Below are positions 8,258 through 16,609 of a stretch of DNA of 64,000 nt, piece after piece. Position numbers and translations under genes: made by a program. The stretch is from Sunxiuqinia elliptica (lineage in GTDB: Bacteria > Bacteroidota > Bacteroidia > Bacteroidales > Prolixibacteraceae). The stretch spans positions 1-64,000 of the forward strand of contig NZ_FONW01000004.1 in assembly GCF_900113005.1 (NCBI RefSeq), read 5' to 3'. The notes below the pieces were generated by a model. That model ran no database searches. It was not told the origin of the DNA and was given only the letters and a program-made list of their open reading frames with translations. Position 1 is the stretch's first letter, and every line of letters begins with the position of its first letter.

Positions 8258-9298
8258 CTATTTTCTCAAAATCACGAGTGTCGCTCCATAACCATATTCT
8301 TGAAAGCTCGCATCCTGAAAATTATATTTTTTGTATTTATAAGAAAGCTCCCGGCGTAACTCCTGCTTCAAAGTGCCATTGCCAAGTCCATGGATAAAAA
8401 CCACTTTCTTCACCTGCTTTTTAATGGCCTCCTCCATTTTCTCCCGAAAATGATTCATCTGTAACTCCAGCATTTCCTTATTCGATAGGCCAGCAGTATC
8501 ATCAATCAATTCATGAATATGCAGATCAACCTCTAATAAGTCAGTTTTTTCAACCACAGGTTTCACTTTGCGCGCAGGTTCTTTCTCACGTGCTGCCTTT
8601 TTCAATTCTTTAGGAGACAATGCTTCAACAGCCTTTTCCATAGCCGATTGATTCAGCTTGATCACCATGGCCTTTTCAGTGAAAAACTCATTCGATGCAA
8701 AACTTCCTGATTTGTAAAACTTCACCGCATTTACTTTTACGGAAGCCTCCAGAGGCTGTTCCAAGCGATTTGACTTCTCCTTGAAGTAAATCAGTTGAAA
8801 GAAATACTCAGGCAACTCTGCAATATCCACCTGCGAAATGGAGTCCAACCACAACTTTGTATTAGGCTCCAACTCGCCCGCTTCCTTGCTCGAGTATTCA
8901 TTCGACTTAAATTCGGAAAAATGATATAAAACTGAAAAGTTACTATCATTGATCAGATATAAGCGAATCGTTCCATCCAGCGGGTTCTGGCTATTCTCAG
9001 GCACAAAAGCTAATTGGAAGTTTGGCTCATCATTTCCTTCAATGATCACATTATCAGATTTGGCTGGCTCTACTTCCGGTATTTGTTTTTCGGGTTTTGC
9101 TTGAGCTGCAAATTGCTCAACCGATGGTTTTCCGGTTGATACCGGATCATCATTCACAACAACCAGTTCTGAAACCAGTGTTGGAATTTCAAATCCATCT
9201 TCATTTTCTACATGAACCATTGATTTACTTAAGACTTTGGTTACGACACCTCCACCTACATCATTCATAAATTTTACCCGATCACCTACTTTTATCAT
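8258..9298 (-). CDS. DUF2027 protein with C-terminal Smr domain
   Basis: A 346-residue protein. The N-terminal part (from MIKVGDRVKFMNDVGGGVV) resembles a KOW/SH3-like strand module, the middle is the DUF2027 beta-rich region, and a Lys/Glu-rich linker leads to a C-terminal Smr domain (about 255-346). The Smr motif is present as DLHIHEL and, later, FIHGLGNGTLK. Smr domains act as nucleases on DNA or RNA, for example at stalled ribosomes or in MutS2. The architecture is common in Bacteroidota, but its substrate there is not known. It is divergent from queA with a shared promoter region. Confidence 0.88.
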   Translation of the reverse strand: MIKVGDRVKFMNDVGGGVVTKVLSKSMVHVENEDGFEIPTLVSELVVVNDDPVSTGKPSVEQFAAQAKPEKQIPEVEPAKSDNVIIEGNDEPNFQLAFVPENSQNPLDGTIRLYLINDSNFSVLYHFSEFKSNEYSSKEAGELEPNTKLWLDSISQVDIAELPEYFFQLIYFKEKSNRLEQPLEASVKVNAVKFYKSGSFASNEFFTEKAMVIKLNQSAMEKAVEALSPKELKKAAREKEPARKVKPVVEKTDLLEVDLHIHELIDDTAGLSNKEMLELQMNHFREKMEEAIKKQVKKVVFIHGLGNGTLKQELRRELSYKYKKYNFQDASFQEYGYGATLVILRK

Positions 9299-9317
9299 TT
9301 CGTTGTAATTTTTACTA

Positions 9318-9325
9318 CAAAATTA
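9318..9325 (-). promoter_or_regulatory. Promoter core for the DUF2027-Smr gene
   Basis: TAATTTTG on the minus strand, 20 bases upstream of the start at 9298, predicting a very short 5' leader. Confidence 0.5.
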
Positions 9326-9356
9326 AGAACTATTTTAACTGACAATAATTATTCTG

Positions 9357-9364
9357 TATTTTTG
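9357..9364 (+). promoter_or_regulatory. Promoter core for queA
   Basis: TATTTTTG matches TAnnTTTG and ends only six bases before the queA ATG at 9371, so transcription would begin at or within a few bases of the start codon (a leaderless or near-leaderless mRNA). Confidence 0.5.
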
Positions 9365-9370
9365 CCGCCC

Positions 9371-10606
9371 ATGAATAAAAAAACTTCGACTACTCCCGTT
9401 TTTGATCAAAGTGCACAGGCTCTTAACTACGAGCTTCCGGATGCCAAAATAGCCAAGTATCCGCTAGCCGAACGTGATGCCTCCAAACTATTGGTGTGGC
9501 AAAACGGAACCATTCAAGATGCTAACTTTGGAACAATTGCTGAATTTCTTCCAGAAGAAAGCCTATTGGTTTTTAATAACACCAAGGTTATTCGGGCGCG
9601 TTTGCCTTTTCAGAAAACAACGGGAGCCCAAATCGAAATTTTTTGTCTTGACCCGCACACTCCTGCAGATTACCAGTTAGCTTTTCAGCAAACCAAATCC
9701 TGTAGCTGGAACTGCATGGTTGGCAACCTCAAAAAGTGGAAACAAGAGCCTTTACAAAGACGAATCCCAATTAATGGTAAGGAGGTCGTGCTAACGGCAA
9801 AAAAAATTAGCCAATCGGAAGGCAACGTCCTGGTTCAATTTAGCTGGGATGATGAGTCCGTTGATTTCTCAAGCCTGATTGAAGCATGCGGCATTTTACC
9901 AATTCCACCATACCTACATCGCGAAACCGAAAGCAGCGATTTAGAGCGTTACCAAACCATCTACTCGAAAGTAAAAGGATCGGTAGCTGCACCAACCGCT
10001 GGGCTACATTTCACAGATCAAGTTTTCCAAACGTTTCAGCAAAAAAACATCACAACCGCTGAGGTTACCCTACATGTTGGAGCAGGAACTTTTAAACCCG
10101 TAAAAGCTGCCACAATTGCCGACCATGAGATGCATGCTGAACAGTTTCTAGTGACTCGCGAGTTGCTCGTTCGTCTCCAAAAGCAGCGCAACCCAATTAT
10201 CGCGGTAGGCACTACGTCTATTCGCACCCTTGAAAGCTTATATTGGCTTGGCACTAGCTTCATCGACAACGAAGATCAAGCGCCTGATAGTTTGCACATT
10301 TCCCAATGGCAACCTTATCAAAACACAACAGAAGCCTCAAAAACACAAGCTTTACAAGCCCTGATTGACTTTATGGACAAGCACTCCATCAATCACCTGA
10401 CAGCTTCGACACAAATTATTATCGTGCCTGGCTACAATTTTAGAGTAGTTGACGGAATGATTACCAATTTTCATCAACCACAAAGCACCCTTTTGCTTTT
10501 GATTGCAGCCTACCTTGGAGACAATTGGAAACAGATTTACCAACACGCACTTGACAACAACTATCGCTTCCTGAGCTATGGCGACAGCAATCTTTACCTG
10601 AAGTAG
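9371..10606 (+). CDS. queA: S-adenosylmethionine:tRNA ribosyltransferase-isomerase
   Basis: A 411-residue enzyme from the ATG at 9371. The open frame could start nine bases earlier at TTG 9362, but that codon lies inside the promoter core. QueA moves the ribosyl part of SAM onto preQ1 in tRNA to make epoxyqueuosine. Family blocks seen are YPLAERDASKLLV, FNNTKVIRARL, SVAAPTAGLHFT, TLHVGAGTFKPV and TNFHQPQSTLLLL. The protein is somewhat longer than the E. coli enzyme (about 356), as usual in Bacteroidota. It stops 21 bases from the convergent HAD gene. Confidence 0.96.
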   Translation: MNKKTSTTPVFDQSAQALNYELPDAKIAKYPLAERDASKLLVWQNGTIQDANFGTIAEFLPEESLLVFNNTKVIRARLPFQKTTGAQIEIFCLDPHTPADYQLAFQQTKSCSWNCMVGNLKKWKQEPLQRRIPINGKEVVLTAKKISQSEGNVLVQFSWDDESVDFSSLIEACGILPIPPYLHRETESSDLERYQTIYSKVKGSVAAPTAGLHFTDQVFQTFQQKNITTAEVTLHVGAGTFKPVKAATIADHEMHAEQFLVTRELLVRLQKQRNPIIAVGTTSIRTLESLYWLGTSFIDNEDQAPDSLHISQWQPYQNTTEASKTQALQALIDFMDKHSINHLTASTQIIIVPGYNFRVVDGMITNFHQPQSTLLLLIAAYLGDNWKQIYQHALDNNYRFLSYGDSNLYLK

Positions 10607-10627
10607 GCCCAGCCATTCGCTAGCTCG

Positions 10628-11458
10628 CTACAGGTACTTTTTTAAACTATTGCTGAATGCACTTTGCTGATTAGAAACAGCTTGGCGATAGTTTGCTTTC
10701 AATTCTTCCGGACCATTCTCAACTAAATAAGAATAAGAGGTGAAATTTAACAGATCCAGATCATTGTAGTCGTTACCAATACCGAAAGTTAAATGGTGAT
10801 GAATGTTCTCGTGGTCACATAAAAATTTAACGGCATTTCCCTTTGAAACATCCTTATGGAAGATCTCCATCCAAATATAGCCGGTATCCAAAGGTGAGCT
10901 TGTTCTCACGACTTTGATGTCATCAAAGCGCTCTTCAAGATCTTGCTTTACTTTTAAGAAAAGCTCCATTTGGTTCGGGAAAATAACCAAAAACTGGCAA
11001 GCCTCACCATCAATCTGTTGCGAAGATGGCAGCGGTTCCGAAACAGAATTGTGAAACTCAAAATAGCGTTCGAATTCATTGCAGGCTTTACTTCCTTTGT
11101 AATACCAACACGTTGAGTTTTCAGGCACTGCCCGGAATAAATGGAAATTTGTATCTCGTTCAATAAAATAACGAATAATCGCATTGGTCGTTTCTTTGAT
11201 CATATTCTGGCGATACACCAATCGCTGACTCTTCCATTCACAAATTCCAGCTCCTGATGAAAACGCCACATAGTCAAAAGGCAGGTGTTTTGGCAAAACT
11301 TCGTGTACTTTTTTCAGATTACGGCCAGTTGCAACAACCCGCAAAACTTTTCGTTCTCCAAGCACTTCAAGCATCTGGAGATCTTCGTCACTAATTGATT
11401 TGTCATCTTTCAAAAACGTGCCATCCAAATCAGTGGCAACTAAACGAATAGCTTTCAT
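10628..11458 (-). CDS. Cof-type HAD-IIB hydrolase
   Basis: A 276-residue haloacid-dehalogenase phosphatase of the Cof/IIB type. Motif I is DLDGT (10-14), followed by VVATGRN (motif II region), and the acidic motif IV is GIGNDYNDLDLL near the C-terminus. Such enzymes dephosphorylate sugar phosphates, nucleotides or pyridoxal phosphate with loose specificity. The upstream neighbour on the same strand is pyridoxamine kinase, 28 bases away, which makes a link to B6 phosphate turnover possible but unproven. Confidence 0.88.
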   Translation of the reverse strand: MKAIRLVATDLDGTFLKDDKSISDEDLQMLEVLGERKVLRVVATGRNLKKVHEVLPKHLPFDYVAFSSGAGICEWKSQRLVYRQNMIKETTNAIIRYFIERDTNFHLFRAVPENSTCWYYKGSKACNEFERYFEFHNSVSEPLPSSQQIDGEACQFLVIFPNQMELFLKVKQDLEERFDDIKVVRTSSPLDTGYIWMEIFHKDVSKGNAVKFLCDHENIHHHLTFGIGNDYNDLDLLNFTSYSYLVENGPEELKANYRQAVSNQQSAFSNSLKKYL

Positions 11459-11486
11459 TTCTACTACCTTTCTTTAAAATAATGGT

Positions 11487-12362
11487 TTAATCTAACAACT
11501 GGTAACTACTTATCTGAACCGGAGCATTCAGCGAAGGCAACATCTTCTCCAATAAAATACCCTCAGTCGCCTGACGGTTGTGCCCAAAAGTTGCCCTTAC
11601 CCCCAAGGAAATAAACTGCACGGCACGATCCAAGGCAATCGGTAAACTATCGCCTTGCAAAAGTGCGCCAACCATGACACTGGCAAACGCATCACCTGTT
11701 CCTGGATAATGGGCGGGGATGTAATCACAACTCACACGCCAAAAGCGTTGGTCTGTTTTATTAAACGCCACAACCGATGTATTATTATTTTTACTTTGAT
11801 CAGGCGCACTCGTAATAATCACCTTATCGGGTCCCATATCAGCCAGCCGTCTGGCCCACTGCTTTATTTCATCCAAGCCAATCGACGTATCATGCTTTTC
11901 GCCCAACAGGTAAGCTGCTTCGGTTAGATTGGGCGTAATTACGTCGGCCAGCTGAACTAAATCTTTCATCTTTTCAACCATTTCCGGCGTGTAGGCCGAA
12001 TACAGCTTTCCATTATCTCCCAATACAGGGTCAATCATCACCAAAGGCTTACTGCCTGAAAAATCATGAATAAAGCGCTTGACCGTATCCACCTGGCCTG
12101 CACCAGCTAAATAGCCTGAGTATATCGCATCAAACTCCACCCCCAGCCTTTTCCAATGGTCAATCATGGGCTGCAAGTCATCGCTCAAATCAACAGCATG
12201 CAAATCCGGGTAAGCGCTATGCGATGACAGAACAGCTGTTGGCAGTGGGCAAACCTGTACGCCCATGGCTGATAAAATAGGAATTACTACAGTCAATGAA
12301 GCCCTCCCAAAACCACTCAAATCATGAATTGCGGCTACCCGCGGAACTGAATTTATAATCAT
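11487..12362 (-). CDS. pdxY: Pyridoxamine kinase
   Basis: A 291-residue ribokinase-fold enzyme of the PdxK/PdxY group, which phosphorylates pyridoxal, pyridoxine or pyridoxamine in the B6 salvage pathway. Seen: the N-terminal AAIHDLSGFGRASLT, SGYLAGAGQVDTV, DPVLGDNGKLY, ITPNLTEAAYLLG and the catalytic PGTGDAFASVMVGALL, where the aspartate of GTGD is the catalytic base. The HAD phosphatase follows closely and is probably cotranscribed. PdxY rather than PdxK is the nearest label by length and motifs, but the preferred vitamer is not determined. Confidence 0.88.
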   Translation of the reverse strand: MIINSVPRVAAIHDLSGFGRASLTVVIPILSAMGVQVCPLPTAVLSSHSAYPDLHAVDLSDDLQPMIDHWKRLGVEFDAIYSGYLAGAGQVDTVKRFIHDFSGSKPLVMIDPVLGDNGKLYSAYTPEMVEKMKDLVQLADVITPNLTEAAYLLGEKHDTSIGLDEIKQWARRLADMGPDKVIITSAPDQSKNNNTSVVAFNKTDQRFWRVSCDYIPAHYPGTGDAFASVMVGALLQGDSLPIALDRAVQFISLGVRATFGHNRQATEGILLEKMLPSLNAPVQISSYQLLD

Positions 12363-12610
12363 ACCCTAAATTTTGCTGTTCATGTTCAACACCTCTCTAT
12401 CATTGCTAAAACCGTTAGTTGTAAGCCAAGAGGTCATTCAAAAATAGTGAAATGCTGTCAATCTTAATCAACAATAAACTAAACACAACCCAAATTTAAC
12501 CTTTCGCAATACTACTCGATCAATCAATCTTGTTCAACTTCCTTTCAACATTGTTTATCGAATTTTCTTTAATGCCTCAGGTCAGAATTATACATTTATG
12601 ATGTAATTTA

Positions 12611-12618
12611 TATCTTTG
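12611..12618 (+). promoter_or_regulatory. Promoter core for the dapB transcript
   Basis: TATCTTTG matches TAnnTTTG. A start at about 12625 would give dapB an unusually long leader of roughly 170 nt containing a short open frame. Confidence 0.5.
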
Positions 12619-12630
12619 TAAGCTTTCAAA

Positions 12631-12768
12631 ATGAACCGGCCTGACTTTCAAGTTATAGTCACGCTTCTGAGTAATACAACAACAAGTACTTTGGAAAGAA
12701 TGTTTCCTTTTTCGTACTTGCCTACTGTTAAAGCAGATAGAGGACTAACCGGGAGCATTTCAAAATAG
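12631..12768 (+). CDS. Possible 45-residue leader ORF ahead of dapB
   Basis: A complete small frame begins 13 bases after the predicted promoter core and ends 26 bases before dapB. It starts MNRPDFQVIVTLLSNTTTST. I do not recognise it as a protein. Four threonine codons in a five-codon run (ACA ACA ACA AGT ACT) recall amino-acid-rich leader peptides of the aspartate family, to which dapB belongs, but no clear terminator/antiterminator pair was found. It may also be chance. Confidence 0.25.
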   Translation: MNRPDFQVIVTLLSNTTTSTLERMFPFSYLPTVKADRGLTGSISK

Positions 12769-12794
12769 TTTGCTAATAAAATAAGACAAGATAT

Positions 12795-13511
12795 ATGAAG
12801 ATCGCATTAATTGGTTACGGAAAAATGGGAAAAGCAATTGAAGCCATAGCAAAAGAGCGTGGTCATGAGATCGTTTTAACCATCGATGTAAACAACCAAC
12901 AAGACTTGACTGTAGAAAATCTGGAAAAAGCTGATGTAGCAATAGAATTCACCATTCCATCATCTGCCCTTCAAAACTACCTTCTTTGCTTCGATAGCGG
13001 AGTTCCTGTTGTTAGTGGAACCACCGGATGGCTGGAAAAGAAAGACGAGGTACTGAAAGCCATGCAGCAAAAAGATGGAACCTTCTTTTATGCATCCAAT
13101 TTTAGTTTAGGCGTAAACCTGTTTTTCGCCCTCAATAAAAAGTTGGCTGAACTGATGAAGAACCGCAGCGAATACGATATCACGATGGAAGAAGTCCACC
13201 ATACGCAAAAGTTGGATGCGCCAAGTGGAACTGCAATAACACTGGCCGAAGACTTGTTTGACATTCATCCAGGAAAAACAAGCTGGACCCTCGAATCGCC
13301 ATCACAAGCCGAGCAAATGCACATTGAAGCCATTCGCGAAGGGCAAGTGCCGGGCATCCACCGGATTAAATACGAATCTGAAATTGATTATATTGAAATT
13401 GAGCATAGTGCTAAAAGCCGCCAAGGTTTTGCTTTAGGGGCCGTTTTAGCTGCCGAGTTCAGCGCCGGAAAAAAAGGTTTACTTAGCATGAATGATCTTT
13501 TAAACTTATAA
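12795..13511 (+). CDS. dapB: 4-hydroxy-tetrahydrodipicolinate reductase
   Basis: A 238-residue cytoplasmic enzyme of the lysine/diaminopimelate pathway. It reduces hydroxy-tetrahydrodipicolinate with NAD(P)H. The Rossmann start is ALIGYGKMGKAIE (4-16), SGTTGW and ASNFSLGVNLFF mark the cofactor and hinge parts, and the substrate motif is EVHHTQKLDAPSGTA with the catalytic HH pair and lysine. It is shorter than the E. coli protein (273), as is normal in Bacteroidota. lepB starts 13 bases after its stop, so the two are cotranscribed. Confidence 0.96.
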   Translation: MKIALIGYGKMGKAIEAIAKERGHEIVLTIDVNNQQDLTVENLEKADVAIEFTIPSSALQNYLLCFDSGVPVVSGTTGWLEKKDEVLKAMQQKDGTFFYASNFSLGVNLFFALNKKLAELMKNRSEYDITMEEVHHTQKLDAPSGTAITLAEDLFDIHPGKTSWTLESPSQAEQMHIEAIREGQVPGIHRIKYESEIDYIEIEHSAKSRQGFALGAVLAAEFSAGKKGLLSMNDLLNL

Positions 13512-13524
13512 CACACTCAAACCG

Positions 13525-14865
13525 ATGAAAGAAATATTAACGAACAAATGGTTCAAATTCATCGTTGTTGCCCTCATCTATAGTTCGTGGGTAATTTGGA
13601 TGGAAAGCTACTGGTGGTTTATTGGCCTGGCTGTTATTTTTGATATGTACGTTACCAAAAAGGTACACTGGGCTTTCTGGAAAAAGAAAAACCCTGCTAA
13701 CGGAAAACAAACCAAAGTAGTGGAATGGGTTGATGCGATCATTTTTGCGGTAATTGCCGCCACTTTTATCCGCATGTTTTTCATTGAAGCTTACACCATC
13801 CCAACTTCATCCATGGAAAAATCAATGCTTGTTGGCGATTTCCTTTTTGTAAGTAAAACATCCTATGGCCCCAAATTGCCTAACACCCCACTCTCTTTTC
13901 CATTTGTGCACCATACCATGCCCTTATCAAAAACCAAGAAATCATACTTGGAATGGATTCAAAACCCTTACAAACGAATGGCCGGATTTGGTGATGTTGA
14001 GAATAATGATGTTGTTGTATTCAACTTCCCGCATGGAGATACGGTAGCTCTGAATATGCCTACCCAAGATTACTACCAATTGGTACGCTCCTATGGAAGA
14101 GACCGAATTTGGAACGACAAACGAACCTTTGGAAAGATTATCAGCCGTCCGGTTGATAAAAGAGAAAACTACATCAAGCGATGTGTTGGAACGCCTGGTG
14201 ATGTTTTGGAATTGAAAGACGGTCAGTTGTATGTCAATGGAAAAACACAAGAAAGTTTTCCAGGCGTTCAGTACGATTATATCATCACAACCAATGGAAC
14301 GCCCATTAATAAGCGAACGCTGGAGAAAATAGGGATTGCCAAAGCGGACCAACAAATCTATTCCGATACGCAATATTTATATCCACTTACCGATGAATAT
14401 GTCAAAGAATTAGAGCAACTCAACAATATTACCTCCATCAAGCGAGTCAATATTCCCGCTGGCAATTGGGATAGGAATATCTTTCCTCACGATTCTCAAT
14501 ACCCATGGAACGTTGATAATTTCGGACCTCTGACGATTCCTCAAAAAGGAGTTACTGTTGATTTAAATGCGAAGACCCTTCCTTTATATCAGCGTCTCAT
14601 CAGCATTTATGAGGGACACCAGCTGGAAGTTAAAGACAATACAATTTATATTGATGGTGTAGCAACAGACAGCTACACTTTCGAAATGGATTATTATTGG
14701 ATGATGGGTGACAACCGCCACAACTCGGCAGATTCCCGCTATTGGGGATTTGTTCCCGAAGATCATGTGGTTGGAAAAGCCGTGTTCATTTGGCTTTCAC
14801 TCGATAAAGAAAAAGGGTTCCCGGCGAACATTCGCTGGAACCGCTTATTCAACCTTGTCCATTAA
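13525..14865 (+). CDS. lepB: Signal peptidase I
   Basis: A 446-residue S26A leader peptidase that cleaves Sec signal peptides at the outer face of the inner membrane. Two N-terminal hydrophobic stretches (about 10-42) and a third (70-86) precede the catalytic serine S96 in IPTSSM. The general-base lysine is K218 in YIKRCVGTPGD, and the conserved C-terminal box is MMGDNRHNSADSRYWGFVP. The roughly 120 residues between the serine and lysine boxes and a further insertion before the last box make it larger than E. coli LepB, a known Bacteroidota trait. It follows dapB by 13 bases. Confidence 0.95.
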   Translation: MKEILTNKWFKFIVVALIYSSWVIWMESYWWFIGLAVIFDMYVTKKVHWAFWKKKNPANGKQTKVVEWVDAIIFAVIAATFIRMFFIEAYTIPTSSMEKSMLVGDFLFVSKTSYGPKLPNTPLSFPFVHHTMPLSKTKKSYLEWIQNPYKRMAGFGDVENNDVVVFNFPHGDTVALNMPTQDYYQLVRSYGRDRIWNDKRTFGKIISRPVDKRENYIKRCVGTPGDVLELKDGQLYVNGKTQESFPGVQYDYIITTNGTPINKRTLEKIGIAKADQQIYSDTQYLYPLTDEYVKELEQLNNITSIKRVNIPAGNWDRNIFPHDSQYPWNVDNFGPLTIPQKGVTVDLNAKTLPLYQRLISIYEGHQLEVKDNTIYIDGVATDSYTFEMDYYWMMGDNRHNSADSRYWGFVPEDHVVGKAVFIWLSLDKEKGFPANIRWNRLFNLVH

Positions 14866-14884
14866 TTAATTTAGACAACAGCAT

Positions 14885-14923
14885 AAAAAGGATAATGGGG
14901 ATTTGCCTCATTATCCTTTTTTT
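14885..14923 (+). terminator. Terminator after lepB
   Basis: AAAAAGGATAATG and CATTATCCTTTTT form a long stem followed by a run of T residues, 20 bases after the lepB stop. Confidence 0.85.
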
Positions 14924-14949
14924 TAGTAAATTTCCTCCAAAACAAAATT

Positions 14950-15282
14950 ATGTCTGCTGGAATTATTTTTTTGCTGATACTGGCTCTATTGCTGGTTATT
15001 TTCACATTACAGAATCCAACAACTGTTGATCTACATGTCTTTTTCTGGAATATACATGAGGTCTCCTTAGTCCTTGCCCTAATCATTTGTTTAATACTGG
15101 GAGTTGTTTTAGCACTCTTACTCAGCTACCCCAAAATTTGGAAACTAAAAGGACAACTCAAAGAAACACAAAAACGATTGACTAAGTTGGAAGAGCAAAA
15201 CAGCGAAGCTCTTGAAAACCCCCATGCCGAAGGTGTTGAAATCACCGACGGACAAGACGACCCAAGCTTTTTTAAGGATTAA
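14950..15282 (+). CDS. LapA-like (DUF1049) membrane protein
   Basis: A 110-residue protein with two hydrophobic helices (about 4-19 and 38-60) joined by the short NPTTVDLHVFFWN loop, then a charged coiled coil (KGQLKETQKRLTKLEEQ) and an acidic tail. This is the layout of the LapA/YciS domain family, which in E. coli acts with LapB in lipopolysaccharide assembly control. No lapB-like gene is beside it here. It stops five bases before the WbqC gene. Confidence 0.8.
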   Translation: MSAGIIFLLILALLLVIFTLQNPTTVDLHVFFWNIHEVSLVLALIICLILGVVLALLLSYPKIWKLKGQLKETQKRLTKLEEQNSEALENPHAEGVEITDGQDDPSFFKD

Positions 15283-15287
15283 CTTTT

Positions 15288-15929
15288 ATGAACAACCAGG
15301 ATATTTTACTGAGCACAGCCTATTTCCCTCCTGTTCAGTACCTCTCTAAGCTATTGATGCATTCAACCATCTGGATTGAAACCTTTGAGAATTTTAGCAA
15401 GCAAACTTACCGGAACCGAACCATTATTTTGGCAGCCAATGGACCAGAAGCACTTGTTGTTCCGGTAGAAAAGGGACGAAGCCGAAAACAGCTCATTAAG
15501 GATATTCGCATTTCGTACGATACCAACTGGCAGCATATTCATTGGCAGGCCATTGTTTCAGCCTACCAGTCATCTCCGTTTTTCGAAGTACTACAAGATG
15601 ATTTCCAGCTTTTTTTTGAAACAAAGCCCAATTTCCTACTTGACTTCAATGAAGCGATTCTAGCAACGGTGCTGGGCATTCTGGAAGTACCTAATTCCAT
15701 CAAGCGAACCGCTGACTTTGAAGAGGTTCCCGAAAACTGTTTAAACTTTCGTGATGCCATTCATCCAAAGCCTCAAAAAGCCTTGCCTGATGCCCATTTT
15801 CAGGCCTATCCTTACACGCAGGTTTTTGATGACAAATTTCAGTTTACCCCCAACTTAAGTTGTTTAGACCTGCTTTTCAACTGCGGATCAGAAAGCTACG
15901 AAGTACTGCTTAAGAGTATTCTGGGGTGA
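15288..15929 (+). CDS. WbqC-like family protein
   Basis: A 213-residue protein with the WbqC signature: the early AYFPPVQYLSKLL, ETFENFSKQTYRNRT, VPVEKGRSRKQLIKDIRISY and WQHIHWQAIVSAYQSSPFFE. WbqC-like proteins are encoded in O-antigen and other contexts and are of uncertain enzymatic function. The neighbourhood dapB-lepB-WbqC is a recurring order in Bacteroidia as I recall it, which suggests a housekeeping role. It starts five bases after the LapA-like gene and is probably cotranscribed with it. Confidence 0.85.
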   Translation: MNNQDILLSTAYFPPVQYLSKLLMHSTIWIETFENFSKQTYRNRTIILAANGPEALVVPVEKGRSRKQLIKDIRISYDTNWQHIHWQAIVSAYQSSPFFEVLQDDFQLFFETKPNFLLDFNEAILATVLGILEVPNSIKRTADFEEVPENCLNFRDAIHPKPQKALPDAHFQAYPYTQVFDDKFQFTPNLSCLDLLFNCGSESYEVLLKSILG

Positions 15930-16137
15930 CAGGATTAGGCAGAGGAAAGATTTAAACAAGAGACTAAGCTGCCCATCGCAAACAAGGAATTGCCCCAAAG
16001 TTCGAAATTTCAAGTTCCAAGTTGTTTGAAAAAATTTGAAATAGTTCGGAGTCCAGCGTTTGAAATTGTCTGAGAATCCGAGCATCTAGAAATCTATCGT
16101 CTAATGCCTATTGGTCTAAAATCTTGGCATATTCTCA

Positions 16138-16575
16138 TTACTGCCCAAGGCGCTTTAGAAAATCACGAATAATAGTGGCATGATCAAAAGCAAGCTCAGG
16201 AAGTTCATCCGGCTTAAACCAAGCAGCTTCCGCAGCATCATCACCGCCTTTAACTTCCGCATCTTTTTCTGCAAAACCATAAAAAACAACGGAAAGGATA
16301 CGCTCTCGGGGGTCACGTTCAAGTCCATCGTAAACCTGAAATTGCTCAACTTGATTCAGCACCAAACCGGTCTCCTCTTTCAGTTCGCGCAAACAAGCGT
16401 CTTCAAGCAATTCATCCATCTCAACAAAACCTCCGGGAAGAGCCCAGCAATCCTTAAAAGGTTTCCCGGCGCGCTTTACCAATAAAACTTCGGCTGTTGT
16501 CTTCTTTAAAATTAAGGCGTCAACCGTAACTGCCGGACGCGGATATTTATACGTATGTGTCATTATTGTAGTCAA
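16138..16575 (-). CDS. NUDIX hydrolase
   Basis: A 145-residue single-domain NUDIX enzyme. The Nudix box is complete: GGFVEMDELLEDACLRELKEETGL (about residues 47-70), giving the GX5EX7REUXEE pattern for metal-bound pyrophosphate cleavage. PRPAVTVDALI at the start and ERDPRERILSVVFYG in the middle are typical of ADP-ribose/nucleoside-diphosphate-type hydrolases in Bacteroidota. The substrate is not resolved. The NlpC/P60 gene lies 34 bases upstream on the same strand. Confidence 0.9.
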   Translation of the reverse strand: MTTIMTHTYKYPRPAVTVDALILKKTTAEVLLVKRAGKPFKDCWALPGGFVEMDELLEDACLRELKEETGLVLNQVEQFQVYDGLERDPRERILSVVFYGFAEKDAEVKGGDDAAEAAWFKPDELPELAFDHATIIRDFLKRLGQ

Positions 16576-16609
16576 TTAATTGAAGAGCTCTGATCGCACT
16601 TATTCTCTC

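Larger units (their letters stand above)
12363..12794. other. Divergent pdxY/dapB intergenic region
   Basis: A 432-base gap. It holds a leftward promoter core TATTTTTG (12446 to 12439) for pdxY, a rightward core at 12611-12618 for dapB, and a 45-codon frame in the dapB leader. The rest shows nothing recognisable. Confidence 0.5.

Noticed and set aside
15960-16090. Repeated TTTGAAA/ATTTCAA words
   Set aside because: Short, irregular repeats in AT-rich spacer; spacing is not constant, so neither a CRISPR array nor a defined repeat family is supported.
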